From the NCBI RefSeq assembly GCF_017744115.1, contig NZ_JAGHQW010000017.1, positions 1 to 64,000 on the forward strand: DNA of 64,000 nucleotides, read 5' to 3'. The notes beneath the pieces are model-generated. The model did no database searches. It saw nothing but the letters and a program-made list of their open reading frames with translations, and was not told where the DNA came from. The stretch comes from Salinisphaera sp. G21_0. Lineage in GTDB: Bacteria > Pseudomonadota > Gammaproteobacteria > Pseudomonadales > Endozoicomonadaceae. The translations under genes were made by a program, and so were the position numbers. This document shows positions 18,171 to 27,856 of the stretch, one piece after another; position 1 is the first letter of the stretch; each line of letters begins with the position of its first letter.

Positions 18171-20645
18171 GTGAATAATCTTTCCGCGAGGGATCCTGTA
18201 GAGACAACAATTGATTTGGGCAGCGATAATGAATCTGATGTTTATAATGCCCATGCGGCGGCTGATGTTTCGAGATATGCGGCGGCTGATGTTTCGAGAT
18301 ATCACTCATACGTAGTAAGGCCAATTGCCAGTACATCAGGCAATTATTTATCGGGTAACCAGCAGCCTGTTGCTAATACTGATTCCTCTGTCCATGAATA
18401 TGACCTTCCTTCAGGTTTTCAGAGTCACCAGAATCAGGCAGTGAGTTCTTATCAATTTATCATTAATGGCCAGACTAAAACATTTAAGTCGCTACGGTTA
18501 CTGCTCCAGATTCAGCCTTTTATGGATAACTTCAGGGCGAGTACCGGAAGATATCTTTCTGATGTCCATATCCCGCGTGAGGATAGCGCACTCAAAACAT
18601 TGATTCTTGAGAATGCTCGTGTTCAGCAAGTATTCTTGTTGGTGAATGACATAGAAACAATAAATGTATTCACATCATCGGATCAAACACAGTTGACGGA
18701 ACAGGCGTCAGCCAGTGGATACAGATCAGATGACTATCGTTTACCGGCAACACAAAGTGGCTTACAGCGAATGGTTGCCCGTGAAAACCGTCTGTTGAAT
18801 TCAATCGGTGGTCAGAGATCACCAGTGCAGTATTGCCAGCCTGCACTATCTTCGGAAAGCTCAAATCCTGCTTCTGACGTTAACAGCAATACCCGGTATT
18901 TCTGCCATATTCATGGAGAAGATAAACAATTTGATTCGATTGCTGCGTTATTATCGGATCGAAAACTGCTACGAAACTTTCGTGATAATGCTGAGTTATA
19001 CGATGTAAGTTCAGATATTCCTTCTAACAATACTGAACTGAAACACTTTATTATCAATAGACAGGATCGGTTCAATGCATTCCTGTTAATTAATGATATT
19101 ACCGCGATATCAACCACTGATGCTGGTTATGGTGCTGATCATGCCGCAGCCTCTGATGCGGGGCTGATTTCTACAATGTATAACCCATATATGGTAAACA
19201 GTAACGATCGCAGAAACTCTATCGTTCGGCATGGTGCAGTCAGGCAAATGAGATTCATACGTAATTTTCCTGCTGGCAATAAGAGTGCTATTACAATATC
19301 AAATGCTGGATTTTATTTGTCACTGGTGGAAAAAAGGCTGTTATGTTTCACCTGCGGAGGTTCAATTAAAGAGTGGCAAGAGGAGTGGGGAGAGCGCACC
19401 CTTGATGAGGTTCATGCAAGACTTTACCCTGAATGCTCTTTTTTGCGGGAAAAAGAAGGTGAAGGGTTTATCGAATTCTGTCAACAACAATTAACACAAG
19501 CACAACAACGTGTGTTAGCCCGACCTTTGGAAAGTCATCCACATTTGTATCGCTCACCCGTGGATGTGTATCAATGGCAGCAAGAACAGGTAGAAGTGGA
19601 CTATTATAAATTTCTATCCGACTGGCGTGAAGGGCGAGCGCAATTGGACGGAATGACGTTACATGAATTTGTACGGGCGCAAAATCAAGCTGGCCAACAC
19701 AGTAGGGACAGACAGAGTCAGGCAGACGCCACTTATTCTATAGAAAGCAATGTTCGAAGATGTCTGCAGGCATTTCACCGTAGTTTTCTTCCTGGTTCAG
19801 CGCTTCACAATGCAATGGACAGGTTGTATGGAAAAGTTAATGCTGCTCAGAACCAAAGCAATGAGCTTAAATTAAACTTATTGCAAATCCTGCAAAATCT
19901 ATTGGCACTTCGAGAAGATCAGTCGGAAGATGCAGGTGCTGAAATTGCTTCGATTATTGACGCTGCTTACGATCGGGATTGTCAGGATCATACAACAGAA
20001 ATCATTGATCAAATCAAGACTCGAATGGCTTTGATTAATATCAATCGGGAGCTGGAGTCTGATTCTGATGTTGTCCACATATTCAACCTGCTGAAGAAAT
20101 TAAAATTATTTTACAATGAGTCGGTACTTTACAGTGTGTTGTCCACTACAAGGGGGATAGCTGGTAAACCAATTATTGCGGGCAGTGAATCCACTGAAAC
20201 AAGAGGTTACATTAAGAATCTATTTTCCCAAAGTATCTGCCAATTCCCTGAGAATCAAATTCCACAGTGTTACGGCACTCTTGGCAGGCAGCCAGCAAAT
20301 GTGATGGCTGAAATTAAAAGAAAATTCATCAGTGGTATTAATAATCTGGCGGATTTTCAAAATTATATTATGGACATGTTTAACACTGATCCGGCATTAC
20401 TTAATCTTTTAATAACGAAAAATGCTGAGTTTTCAGTTTGGCATGGCAAGACAGAGAGTAGCGCTGAGTTATTGATGGAGCAGTACAGTCCCGATACACC
20501 AGGGCTCTCTGAGCAGGAGATTATTGAAGGTGCCGCTAACGTTGCAGATGCTCGTGCAAGGTTTATGCGTGAAGATCTTTACCAATTCATCAGCGAGAAG
20601 CTGGACATTTACTGGGATGAGATTATTCGGGAAACATCCCGATAA
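18171..20645 (+). CDS. BIR (IAP-type) protein with NEL-like E3 ligase region, copy 1
   Basis: The 824-residue protein has four parts. Residues 94-165 and 243-315 are two copies of an unnamed domain (SLxxLL...NFR...Y...IP...L..I, then FLLxNDI). Residues about 350-430 form a BIR zinc domain with AGFYLSL and C392-x2-C395-x19-H415-x6-C422, as in eukaryotic inhibitor-of-apoptosis proteins. The C-terminal 300 residues resemble the NEL ubiquitin-ligase domain of IpaH/SspH effectors: a CxD motif at C604 (DRDCQDHTTEI), a long helical region, and about 220 residues after the cysteine, close to the IpaH value. No signal peptide is seen. GTG at 18171 has GGAG six bases upstream and matches the paralogue's start. 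The BIR call is firm; NEL is inference. Confidence 0.75.
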   Translation: MNNLSARDPVETTIDLGSDNESDVYNAHAAADVSRYAAADVSRYHSYVVRPIASTSGNYLSGNQQPVANTDSSVHEYDLPSGFQSHQNQAVSSYQFIINGQTKTFKSLRLLLQIQPFMDNFRASTGRYLSDVHIPREDSALKTLILENARVQQVFLLVNDIETINVFTSSDQTQLTEQASASGYRSDDYRLPATQSGLQRMVARENRLLNSIGGQRSPVQYCQPALSSESSNPASDVNSNTRYFCHIHGEDKQFDSIAALLSDRKLLRNFRDNAELYDVSSDIPSNNTELKHFIINRQDRFNAFLLINDITAISTTDAGYGADHAAASDAGLISTMYNPYMVNSNDRRNSIVRHGAVRQMRFIRNFPAGNKSAITISNAGFYLSLVEKRLLCFTCGGSIKEWQEEWGERTLDEVHARLYPECSFLREKEGEGFIEFCQQQLTQAQQRVLARPLESHPHLYRSPVDVYQWQQEQVEVDYYKFLSDWREGRAQLDGMTLHEFVRAQNQAGQHSRDRQSQADATYSIESNVRRCLQAFHRSFLPGSALHNAMDRLYGKVNAAQNQSNELKLNLLQILQNLLALREDQSEDAGAEIASIIDAAYDRDCQDHTTEIIDQIKTRMALININRELESDSDVVHIFNLLKKLKLFYNESVLYSVLSTTRGIAGKPIIAGSESTETRGYIKNLFSQSICQFPENQIPQCYGTLGRQPANVMAEIKRKFISGINNLADFQNYIMDMFNTDPALLNLLITKNAEFSVWHGKTESSAELLMEQYSPDTPGLSEQEIIEGAANVADARARFMREDLYQFISEKLDIYWDEIIRETSR

Positions 20646-20648
20646 TGT

Positions 20649-20662
20649 TTAACCCGGATATA
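20649..20662 (+). repeat. Lone end of the 27.6-kb MITE family
   Basis: TTTAACCCGGATAT matches the outer end of the palindromic element at 27612-27831 (CTTAACCCGGATATTT). It lies 4 bp after the stop of the first BIR gene. No matching right end is nearby, so it may be a relic or chance. Confidence 0.3.
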
Positions 20663-20688
20663 GTGAGATGCTTCAATAGTGTATTGTC

Positions 20689-20800
20689 GGCACCCGGTAA
20701 AGCAGCAAAATCGCTTTAGACTCTTCCTCCATCAGAGAGACACCAGAACACTACGCTGACTATTTTCAAGGTATCATCCTGAAATTTTCCGGACATCATT
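20689..20800 (-). pseudogene. Remnant of the 3' end of the MATE exporter gene
   Basis: Two blocks match the intact exporter downstream. The first (about 20689-20745, GGCACCCGGTAAAGCA onward) aligns with 23107-23155. The second (about 20763-20800, TTTTCAAGG onward) aligns with 23359-23396. The roughly 200 bp between the matching blocks in the intact gene is missing here. The fragment is far too short to be functional. Its place between the two BIR genes, exactly where the true exporter tail follows the second BIR gene, shows that the duplication unit was BIR gene plus exporter tail. Confidence 0.75.
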
Positions 20801-20827
20801 AAAATGGTTAGTCAATCTAACCATTTT
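20801..20827. repeat. Perfect 11-bp inverted repeat at the duplication junction
   Basis: AAAATGGTTAG at 20801-20811 and CTAACCATTTT at 20817-20827 form a perfect hairpin with a TCAAT loop. It lies between the exporter remnant and the duplicated promoter region of the second BIR gene. It may be a weak terminator or a recombination scar. Confidence 0.5.
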
Positions 20828-20914
20828 GATAGCTACATTTGAAATCTAAAACACTACTATTAATCAATTTTGTTCAAATATTTAACGGTCATAATGAACT
20901 CAAGGAGAATCATG

Positions 20915-23023
20915 ATGGATCATATCACACCCGGGGAGCTTACACCGAGAACTGTTCATGAGAATGAGGCGAGTAGAAGTAATAATAGTAACCGTCCCAA
21001 TACTGATGGTTCGAGGTATCGTCAATACGATGTAAGGTCGATTGGCAGCTCGAACAATTATTTATTATCTGATCAGGGGGCTGTTGGTGGTGCTGATTTC
21101 CCTGAGCGCTCATATCCAGGGGCTGCCGGTTTCCAGAGTCATCAACACCAGCCGGTAAGAACTTATGAAGTTACTATACATGGCTATACTCATGCGTTTA
21201 CTTCGCTAAGGGAATTGCTCCAGGTACAGTCTTTTATGGATAACTTCAGGGGTAGCGCCGAAGTGTATCTTCCTGGTATCGATATTCCCCATGAGGATGC
21301 TGAACTCAGGACATTGATCCATGCGAATGAATGTATTCAGCAAGTATTTTTGCTGGCTAATGAAATAGAGACATTAAATGTATCCGCATCATCGGATCAA
21401 ACGCAACTGATCGAACAAGCATCAGGCAACGACTATCATTTACCGGTACCATCAGGTAGCCGACAGCGAACTGTTTCCATTGATAACCATCAAGTTAATG
21501 ATATTGAAACGGTGCCCTCTGACGTGGAAGCGGGTGCCAGGATTTATAACCAACGTATGGCATGTGAGACAGAGCGAATGTACTCTTTCGCTAAGCACTT
21601 TGCATCCAGGTGTGTAGCATTCCTGGATAATTTTCCTCATGATAATAGACATGCCATTAGGCTATCCGCTGCTGGATTTTATTTGTCACTGAAAGACGAA
21701 AAACTGTTCTGTTTCTCCTGTGGAGGCTCCATTGGAGAGTGGCAAGAGGAGTGGGGAGTTAGTACCATCGATGAGGTTCATGCCAGACTTTACCCGAAAT
21801 GCTCTTTTTTACAGGAACACAAGGGTGAACATTTTATTCAAACCTGCCAACAACAGTTAAGACCCGAACAGCAACAGAGGTTGGTCCAACCTTTGGAAAG
21901 TCATCCGCATTTGTATTCTTTACCCGTGAGTGATCATCAATGGCAACAAGAAGAGGCTGCAAGGTCCGAGAGGGAAGCGGTGTTTAACTTGCATAATGGA
22001 CAAACACTAGTAGATGGAATGACTGTACCTGAAATTCTGCGTCAAAACAGGGTTTATACTCAACTTGCCCAACAGAATCGCGGCTGGCGGAGTCAGTATC
22101 AGCCTGGTGCTACCTCTGCGATTGAAGGCAATATTCAAAGATGCCTGCAGGAATTTCACAGGAGCTTTCTCGTTGATTCTGAACTTCACCACGCAATAGA
22201 CAGGCTGCATGAAAAAGTGAATGACGCCCGAGACCGAAACAATCAACTTAAATTGAGCTTATTACAAATCCTGGAACATCTGATGACACTCCCGGAAGAT
22301 CAGCAGGCAGATACCGGAGCTGAAATTACTGAGATGATTAACGCTGCTGATGACCATGATTGTCAGGATCATACATCGGAAATCATCGATCAAATCAAAA
22401 CGAGAATGGCTTTCATTAATATCAGGCGGGAACTGGAAGCGGAGCATGATGTTGTCCAGGTATCCAATCTGTTGAAGAAATTAAAATTATTTTTTAATGA
22501 GTCAGTACTCTACAAAGTGATGTCTACTACAAGGAGAGATGGTACTCTACTTGTTGTTGCCAGAGAATCCACTGAGATAAGAGGGCGTATCAAGAATCAA
22601 TTTTCCCGAAGTATTTGCCAATTTCCGGAGAATCATGTTTTTCAGCGTTTTGGGGATATTGGCAGACTGCCGCCGGAAGTGATGGATGAACTTGAAAGTA
22701 AATTCATTAGCGGCATCAGGAATAAAGCCGATTTTCAGAATTATATTATTGACATGTTTAAAACTGAGCCTCAATTACTTGATCTTTTAAGAAAGGGAAA
22801 CCCTGAATTTTCGGTTTGGCATGGTAAGACAGAGAGTAACACCGAGTTATTGTTGGAACAGTACAGCCCGGATACCCCGGGACTCTCTGAGCAGGAGATT
22901 ATTGAAGGTGCTGCTGGCGTTGCAGATTCTCGCAGAAGGTTCATGAATGAGGATCTTGAACAATTCATCAGCGAGAAGCTGGACTATTTTTGGACGGAGA
23001 TTCTTCAGCAAACATCCAGATAA
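20915..23023 (+). CDS. BIR (IAP-type) protein with NEL-like E3 ligase region, copy 2
   Basis: A 702-residue paralogue of the preceding gene with the same order but only one copy of the unnamed N-terminal domain (residues 84-157). The BIR zinc ligands are C266-x2-C269-x19-H289-x6-C296 within AGFYLSLKDEKLFCFSCGG. The candidate NEL cysteine is C483 in HDCQDHTSEI, followed by 219 residues; the last 70 residues (VWHGKTES, YSPDTPGLSEQEIIEGAA) are almost identical in both copies, pointing to selection on that region or a recent duplication. The 5' region (about 20840-20914) is similar to that of copy 1, so regulation is probably shared. The ATG at 20915 has GGAG seven bases upstream; the ATG at 20912 is the alternative. 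Confidence 0.75.
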   Translation: MDHITPGELTPRTVHENEASRSNNSNRPNTDGSRYRQYDVRSIGSSNNYLLSDQGAVGGADFPERSYPGAAGFQSHQHQPVRTYEVTIHGYTHAFTSLRELLQVQSFMDNFRGSAEVYLPGIDIPHEDAELRTLIHANECIQQVFLLANEIETLNVSASSDQTQLIEQASGNDYHLPVPSGSRQRTVSIDNHQVNDIETVPSDVEAGARIYNQRMACETERMYSFAKHFASRCVAFLDNFPHDNRHAIRLSAAGFYLSLKDEKLFCFSCGGSIGEWQEEWGVSTIDEVHARLYPKCSFLQEHKGEHFIQTCQQQLRPEQQQRLVQPLESHPHLYSLPVSDHQWQQEEAARSEREAVFNLHNGQTLVDGMTVPEILRQNRVYTQLAQQNRGWRSQYQPGATSAIEGNIQRCLQEFHRSFLVDSELHHAIDRLHEKVNDARDRNNQLKLSLLQILEHLMTLPEDQQADTGAEITEMINAADDHDCQDHTSEIIDQIKTRMAFINIRRELEAEHDVVQVSNLLKKLKLFFNESVLYKVMSTTRRDGTLLVVARESTEIRGRIKNQFSRSICQFPENHVFQRFGDIGRLPPEVMDELESKFISGIRNKADFQNYIIDMFKTEPQLLDLLRKGNPEFSVWHGKTESNTELLLEQYSPDTPGLSEQEIIEGAAGVADSRRRFMNEDLEQFISEKLDYFWTEILQQTSR

Positions 23024-23063
23024 TGAGCAAGTCGCCCTTGCTGAATTAGCCAGGGCGATTGGT

Positions 23064-24443
23064 TTAGCATTCAACTGTGAGATTCTTCAACCAGTATTTT
23101 GCCAGCACCCGGTAAAGCACCAGAACCGCTTTAGTCACTTCCTCCATCAGAGCGCAGATAAACACCAGATACAGTGGCCATTGCCAGATATTCACCGCTG
23201 CCCAGGTCAGCGGTACACCGACAAGCCACATACCAATAATATTGATGGCTGCCGTGGCTTTCACATCGCCGCCGCTGCGCAGTACACCAACAATCCCGGT
23301 CAGGTTGATGACCCGGATGCATAGGGCAAAACCGGCAATAATCAGCACCTCACTGGCCATTTTCAAGGTGTCACCCTGAAATTTGCCGAACATTCTGACA
23401 ATCGGCTCATTAAAGATCAGGGTAACAACGCCAATCACCAGGGCGGTTGCCGGGGCGGCCAGCATAAAATAACGGCTCTGTTTCCAGGCCAGCTCAAATT
23501 CTCCAGCGCCGAGCTCCTTCCCGAGTATGATCGAGGTGGCGATAGCGAACCCGATAAACAGGGAAATCAGCACGCCTTCGACGGAAGAGACGGCGCTCAT
23601 CACCGCCAGTTCAACAACCCCCATCTGGGCAAACATCAGGTTGTAAAGCACCAGGCCAAATGACCAGAGGCCGTCCTGAATCAGCATGGGAACACAGATG
23701 CCAATATATTTAATCCAGTGTTTACCGCTTTTGCATTGCAACAGGTCAGCTTTTACCGGTTTGAGACCCGGGCGAACCTCAAGGATGTAATAGATAAGCA
23801 AGCCCACCTGAATCAACCGGGAAATGGTTGTTCCCCATGCAGAACCGGCAACCCCAAGGGCTGGAAAGCCAAAATGGCCATAGATAAGCAGATAATTAAA
23901 CAGCACATTCATAAGAATGGTGATAAAACCGATTCGTGTCGGTGTTTTTGCGTCGTTATTGGTTCTCAGCAGGGCTTCCAGCGGGATGGTGACCGCTATG
24001 CAGAGAAAAGAGGGTGCCGTGATGAATAGATAGCTGCCGCCAAGAGCCTTCAGCGTGAGGTCTTCACTGATCAGGCCCATGATCTGTTCTGGAAAGAGCA
24101 GGTAGACAATGGCAAATGGAGTGGTGATAGCCAGTGTGGCAATGATCGTCTGAACCAGCGTCCTGCGCAAGCCATCCATATTTTGGGCACCAATATACTG
24201 CGCGGCCAGTATGCTCATGCCACTGCCCAGGGCAGCGATCAGAATCAGGTTAAAGAAGAAAATCCGGTTGCCCATGCCTACCGCAGCAACTTCTGTTTCA
24301 CCCAGCATGGAGACCATGAAGATATCAATCAACCCAAGCATAGAGAACATCATGGATTGCAGGGAGATAGGCAGTGCCAATTGCCAGAGATTGCGCAGGA
24401 AGTCCCTGTTTGGGGCTGGGTTTTCAATAGTTTGACTGGTCAT
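23064..24443 (-). CDS. MATE-family multidrug/Na+ antiporter (NorM-like)
   Basis: An inner-membrane exporter of 459 residues with about 12 hydrophobic helices and internal two-fold repeat. The N-terminal ALPISLQSMMFSMLGLIDIF and the GMGNRIFFF segment are typical of the NorM branch, which exports cationic drugs using Na+ or H+ gradients. It is convergent with the second BIR gene, with 40 bp between stops. Its 3' end was copied once into the BIR duplication (20689-20800). Confidence 0.88.
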   Translation of the reverse strand: MTSQTIENPAPNRDFLRNLWQLALPISLQSMMFSMLGLIDIFMVSMLGETEVAAVGMGNRIFFFNLILIAALGSGMSILAAQYIGAQNMDGLRRTLVQTIIATLAITTPFAIVYLLFPEQIMGLISEDLTLKALGGSYLFITAPSFLCIAVTIPLEALLRTNNDAKTPTRIGFITILMNVLFNYLLIYGHFGFPALGVAGSAWGTTISRLIQVGLLIYYILEVRPGLKPVKADLLQCKSGKHWIKYIGICVPMLIQDGLWSFGLVLYNLMFAQMGVVELAVMSAVSSVEGVLISLFIGFAIATSIILGKELGAGEFELAWKQSRYFMLAAPATALVIGVVTLIFNEPIVRMFGKFQGDTLKMASEVLIIAGFALCIRVINLTGIVGVLRSGGDVKATAAINIIGMWLVGVPLTWAAVNIWQWPLYLVFICALMEEVTKAVLVLYRVLAKYWLKNLTVEC

Positions 24444-24839
24444 AAAGCGACTAACAATGATAGGGGCCTGAAGCGCGTTTCAATCCGTGAAAGAGGGGAG
24501 TAGTCTCATTCGGATATAAACAACCATGAACTGTATAGCATTCTCTTTATGGTTATGTCGGAGTGATGCAATAACAGCATAAAAAGCTATATCGTCATAT
24601 TTAACATCAACTGTACTCTTATAGTCGTATAAGAGAGAAGTCGGATTTTTCCCTATCCCTGGTTCAGCTCCAGCTTTTTATAACTTTTAATAATAATAGA
24701 TAAGAAAATATTGTTATCTTTGTTCTGTCGTATGCTGGTAAACTCGCCCCATCCATGGTTCGGTCAGCCGGACCACAGGCTTACATGATTTGTGCCTGCA
24801 ACCTTATGTCAACAGAGCTTTATCAATAACGAGAAGAAC
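24444..24839. other. 396-bp intergenic region, no gene seen
   Basis: The region lies between the divergent MATE exporter and cysG. It is A+T-rich (especially 24680-24720) and must contain both promoters, but I found no convincing -35/-10 pair, regulator site, terminator or reading frame. Confidence 0.6.
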
Positions 24840-26213
24840 ATGGATTATCTGCCATTATTTCTACAGGTACGTAACCAGCGTTGTCTGGTGGTGGGTGGTG
24901 GCGATATCGCCCTGCGCAAAATCAGGCTTCTCAAAGCTTCTGGTGCCAATATTCGAGTGGTGGCCAGAGAGATATCAGCAGAAATTCGCGAGTTTCTTGC
25001 CAGCGGCAATCACCAATTGCTGGAAAAAACCTTTGATAACCATGACCTGAACGATGTCTGTCTGGTTATTGCAGCAACCGATGATGAGGGTGTTAACCGG
25101 CAGGTAGCGAGGTTGGCGCAGCAGCGACAGCTGTTTGTTAATGTGGTGGATGATGCCGATGCCGGCAATGCCGTAATGCCGGCGATTGTTGATCGCTCTC
25201 CGGTGGTGGTTGCCTTTTCCACTGGTGGTAAAGCTCCGGTTCTGGCCCGTCTCCTGCGACAGAAGCTGGAGACACTGTTGCCCCGGGGGTATGGCCGTCT
25301 GGCGGCACTGGCAGGTGAATGCCGGGATATGGTCAAGGCCAGGTTCAGTGAGATCAATGACCGACGGTATTTCTGGGAGAACGTGTTGGCAGGTCCTGCT
25401 GCAGAAAAGGCGTTGGCAGGTGACCTTCAGGGTGCCCGGAATTTGATTGAACAGACCCTGGCAAATACATCGGAGCAGAAAACCGGCGAAGTATATCTGG
25501 TGGGCGGAGGCCCGGGCGACCCGGACCTGCTGACATTTAAAGCGCTGCGGTTAATGCAGCAGGCCGATGTTGTGCTGCATGATCGGCTGGTGTCTGAAGA
25601 TGTTCTGGCACTTTGTCGTCGGGATGCAGATTATATCTACGTTGGTAAAAAGCGGGATCGACACACACGCCCCCAGGAAGAAATCAATGCCCTGTTGGTC
25701 GAATTGGCCAAAGAGGGTAAGCGGGTTCTGCGATTAAAGGGTGGCGACCCCTTTATCTTTGGCCGTGGTGGTGAAGAGATCGAAACACTGGCCAGTGAAG
25801 GTATCCCTTTCCAGGTGGTGCCTGGTATTACTGCCGCTTCCGGCTGTGCCAGTTATGCTGGTATTCCCCTGACCCATCGGGATCACGCTCAGTCTGTCCG
25901 CTTTGTCACGGGGCACTTGAAAGATGGAAGCTATGCGCTGAACTGGAAGGAAATGCTGGATCCCGGTCAAACGCTGGTGTTTTATATGGGATTACTGGGG
26001 CTTCCCCGCATCTGCCAGGCGTTAATTGATCATGGAAGGGATGCACAGACGCCCATTGCCTTGATCCAACAGGGTACAACCCGGAATCAACAGGTCTTTA
26101 CCGGAACCCTGGCCACTATTAAGGCAATTATTGAGTCCGAAAGGGTAAAGGCTCCAACATTAATCATTATTGGTGGTGTGGTTAGCCTTAGAGACAAATT
26201 AAGATGGTGTTGA
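24840..26213 (+). CDS. cysG: Siroheme synthase CysG
   Basis: A trifunctional enzyme of 457 residues. The N-terminal half (residues 1-200) has the [12 protein letters not shown]-binding turn and carries precorrin-2 dehydrogenase and sirohydrochlorin ferrochelatase activities. The C-terminal half is the SAM-dependent uroporphyrinogen-III methyltransferase, with [15 protein letters not shown] and [22 protein letters not shown]. Siroheme is the cofactor of sulphite and nitrite reductases, which fits with cysB elsewhere in the window. The ATG at 24840 gives the normal length; the frame is open 16 codons further. The last 15 bp overlap the convergent PARP-like gene. Confidence 0.96.
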   Translation: MDYLPLFLQVRNQRCLVVGGGDIALRKIRLLKASGANIRVVAREISAEIREFLASGNHQLLEKTFDNHDLNDVCLVIAATDDEGVNRQVARLAQQRQLFVNVVDDADAGNAVMPAIVDRSPVVVAFSTGGKAPVLARLLRQKLETLLPRGYGRLAALAGECRDMVKARFSEINDRRYFWENVLAGPAAEKALAGDLQGARNLIEQTLANTSEQKTGEVYLVGGGPGDPDLLTFKALRLMQQADVVLHDRLVSEDVLALCRRDADYIYVGKKRDRHTRPQEEINALLVELAKEGKRVLRLKGGDPFIFGRGGEEIETLASEGIPFQVVPGITAASGCASYAGIPLTHRDHAQSVRFVTGHLKDGSYALNWKEMLDPGQTLVFYMGLLGLPRICQALIDHGRDAQTPIALIQQGTTRNQQVFTGTLATIKAIIESERVKAPTLIIIGGVVSLRDKLRWC

Positions 26214-27608
26214 TTTGTTTTTTGAAAGCTTGTATTGAACATGAAATTCCGGTGATGAAAAATCTCTGCATAGTTCGTATGGCCGGGCTGAAGGTCTGAT
26301 TATATAATTGACCCCGTTTATGGTTGTGAAGAATTTATAGTCATTTTTGTCGATCTCCTCCTGATTCTCTGATTTACAACCATGATCCCGGTTTTCTCTA
26401 TTGGTTGCAAAACGATGTCTGGTGGCATAACGATAAATGGGTAGACGGGATTTAGCTTCAGGATTTTCTCCAATAAAATCATGCTTGATATATTCACCCT
26501 GTAACTTAGCTGACATTGGCCTTGGTATCATCTTATACCTACTGATTTCATCACGGCTAAAAGGCACGTGTAGCTTTGTTAGCAAGGTGTAATCATAAGG
26601 GGTAACTTTTCTGATTATTTCTGGCGACTTAATCAATGTATATCCAAATTGGGTTTCTGGTGCGGATATGATATAAAGGCAGTTTTCTATATGGCATTTG
26701 TCCTGTCTTATATCTTCTTTTACTGTATTCTTGAACGTTGGATATCGTTGGTCTAGAAAAGTGGAAAAGGGGCTGTTTTTTCTCAGAGACAGGATATTTA
26801 CATTTGGTTTAATGAATACGGCCAGTATGGTGACTGGATTTCCTTTATTATAACTTTTATCAAGGTAACCCTTGGCTGCAGCAATGCTTGGAGTGCTGTA
26901 GAGGCCAATACCATAGGCTTGCCCCTCTTTGTTAATTGTTTGAGGATCAAAAATTCTCTCTTTCAGGATAGAATTTCTGCACCGGCCCATTTCGTCATTG
27001 ACACAAGTAAATTTGCCTGCACGGAAAAAAATATTCCTACCTGCTGTTTTTGGGCAAAATTCACTATGTATAAAGCTTTTTATTGCCATTTCGGTGGTTA
27101 TATTAAATTCCGTAAAAAGTGAAATTGTCCGTAAGTCCTCATTAATATCTCTGAAACAAGTACTCTGAAATTGGCGTAGTAGATAAGAGGATCTCACTTT
27201 AAAGCGATCAAAAATAAAAGTGGATATATCTTCCTGGCTGAGAAAATATATTTCATGGCTTCTGAGGGTTTTGCATTCATTATTTATAATATCGAGCAGG
27301 ATATTCACTGCCTGTTCACTTGCGTCAGGTTTAAGAAAAGACCTTATTTTCTCAAGTATTATACTGCGTTGCGACAGATTACAGCAAAGTGGAGTTTCGC
27401 TGGTGTCCATAGGTTCAATTTTCATTTCAGGTAGATCAGAACCTGAGCAAGGTGTAACCTGGCGATTGTCAAAGCATGAAAATTGATTACTGGTTGTTGT
27501 GTTGGTTGTTGTGTTGCTGGTACTGAGGGAAGTGGGTACTGGGTTAGGATTGAAAGACAAAGGGTTCATTGGGTAACACTCGTCTAAATGGTTTTTGGTA
27601 TATTCCAT
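26199..27608 (-). CDS. Candidate PARP-like ADP-ribosyltransferase effector
   Basis: The 469-residue protein matches no family I can name with certainty. The N-terminal 60 residues are Ser/Thr/Asn-rich and look disordered. The middle (residues about 205-360) shows the order seen in ADP-ribosyltransferases: a strand IFFRAGKF, then [21 protein letters not shown] (compare the PARP GxGIYF...S.A..Y motif), a strand [10 protein letters not shown], and [20 protein letters not shown], like the PARP NEYIVYD...Y segment with its catalytic glutamate. The gene is visibly A+T-richer than cysG, which it overlaps by 15 bp tail-to-tail. Its start abuts a MITE-like element. The coding call is firm, the fold is inference. 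Confidence 0.5.
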   Translation of the reverse strand: MEYTKNHLDECYPMNPLSFNPNPVPTSLSTSNTTTNTTTSNQFSCFDNRQVTPCSGSDLPEMKIEPMDTSETPLCCNLSQRSIILEKIRSFLKPDASEQAVNILLDIINNECKTLRSHEIYFLSQEDISTFIFDRFKVRSSYLLRQFQSTCFRDINEDLRTISLFTEFNITTEMAIKSFIHSEFCPKTAGRNIFFRAGKFTCVNDEMGRCRNSILKERIFDPQTINKEGQAYGIGLYSTPSIAAAKGYLDKSYNKGNPVTILAVFIKPNVNILSLRKNSPFSTFLDQRYPTFKNTVKEDIRQDKCHIENCLYIISAPETQFGYTLIKSPEIIRKVTPYDYTLLTKLHVPFSRDEISRYKMIPRPMSAKLQGEYIKHDFIGENPEAKSRLPIYRYATRHRFATNRENRDHGCKSENQEEIDKNDYKFFTTINGVNYIIRPSARPYELCRDFSSPEFHVQYKLSKNKSTPS

Positions 27609-27611
27609 CCA

Positions 27612-27831
27612 CTTAACCCGGATATTTCATAAACATGCTCCCGTTCTCGCTTGTCCTTTGCCGCTCTAAGGGAGTTTTGTTCAGTCGACCATAGTCCCCG
27701 GTACGGCGCTCCCTCACAAAATTCCTTAGAGCGACAAAGTCCTCGGCTTTGGCATCCTGCGTCGCCCTACCTCCCACATCCATGTGGTCGTGCGCGAGAT
27801 TCGGGGCAGTTTATGAAATATCCGGGTTAAG
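27612..27831. repeat. MITE-like palindromic element (220 bp)
   Basis: Perfect 23-bp terminal inverted repeats lie at 27612-27634 and 27809-27831 (inner sequence ACCCGGATATTTCATAAAC). An inner inverted repeat pairs CTCTAAGG...TTTTGT (about 27664-27683) with ACAAAA...CCTTAGAG (about 27717-27734). Outside the ends, GGTATATTCC on the left and GGAATATACC on the right extend the symmetry. There is no transposase frame. Partial relatives are at 105-179 and perhaps 20649-20662. It separates the PARP-like gene from the reductase gene at 27857. Confidence 0.85.
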
Positions 27832-27856
27832 GAATATACCATGTCAATTAATTGAT

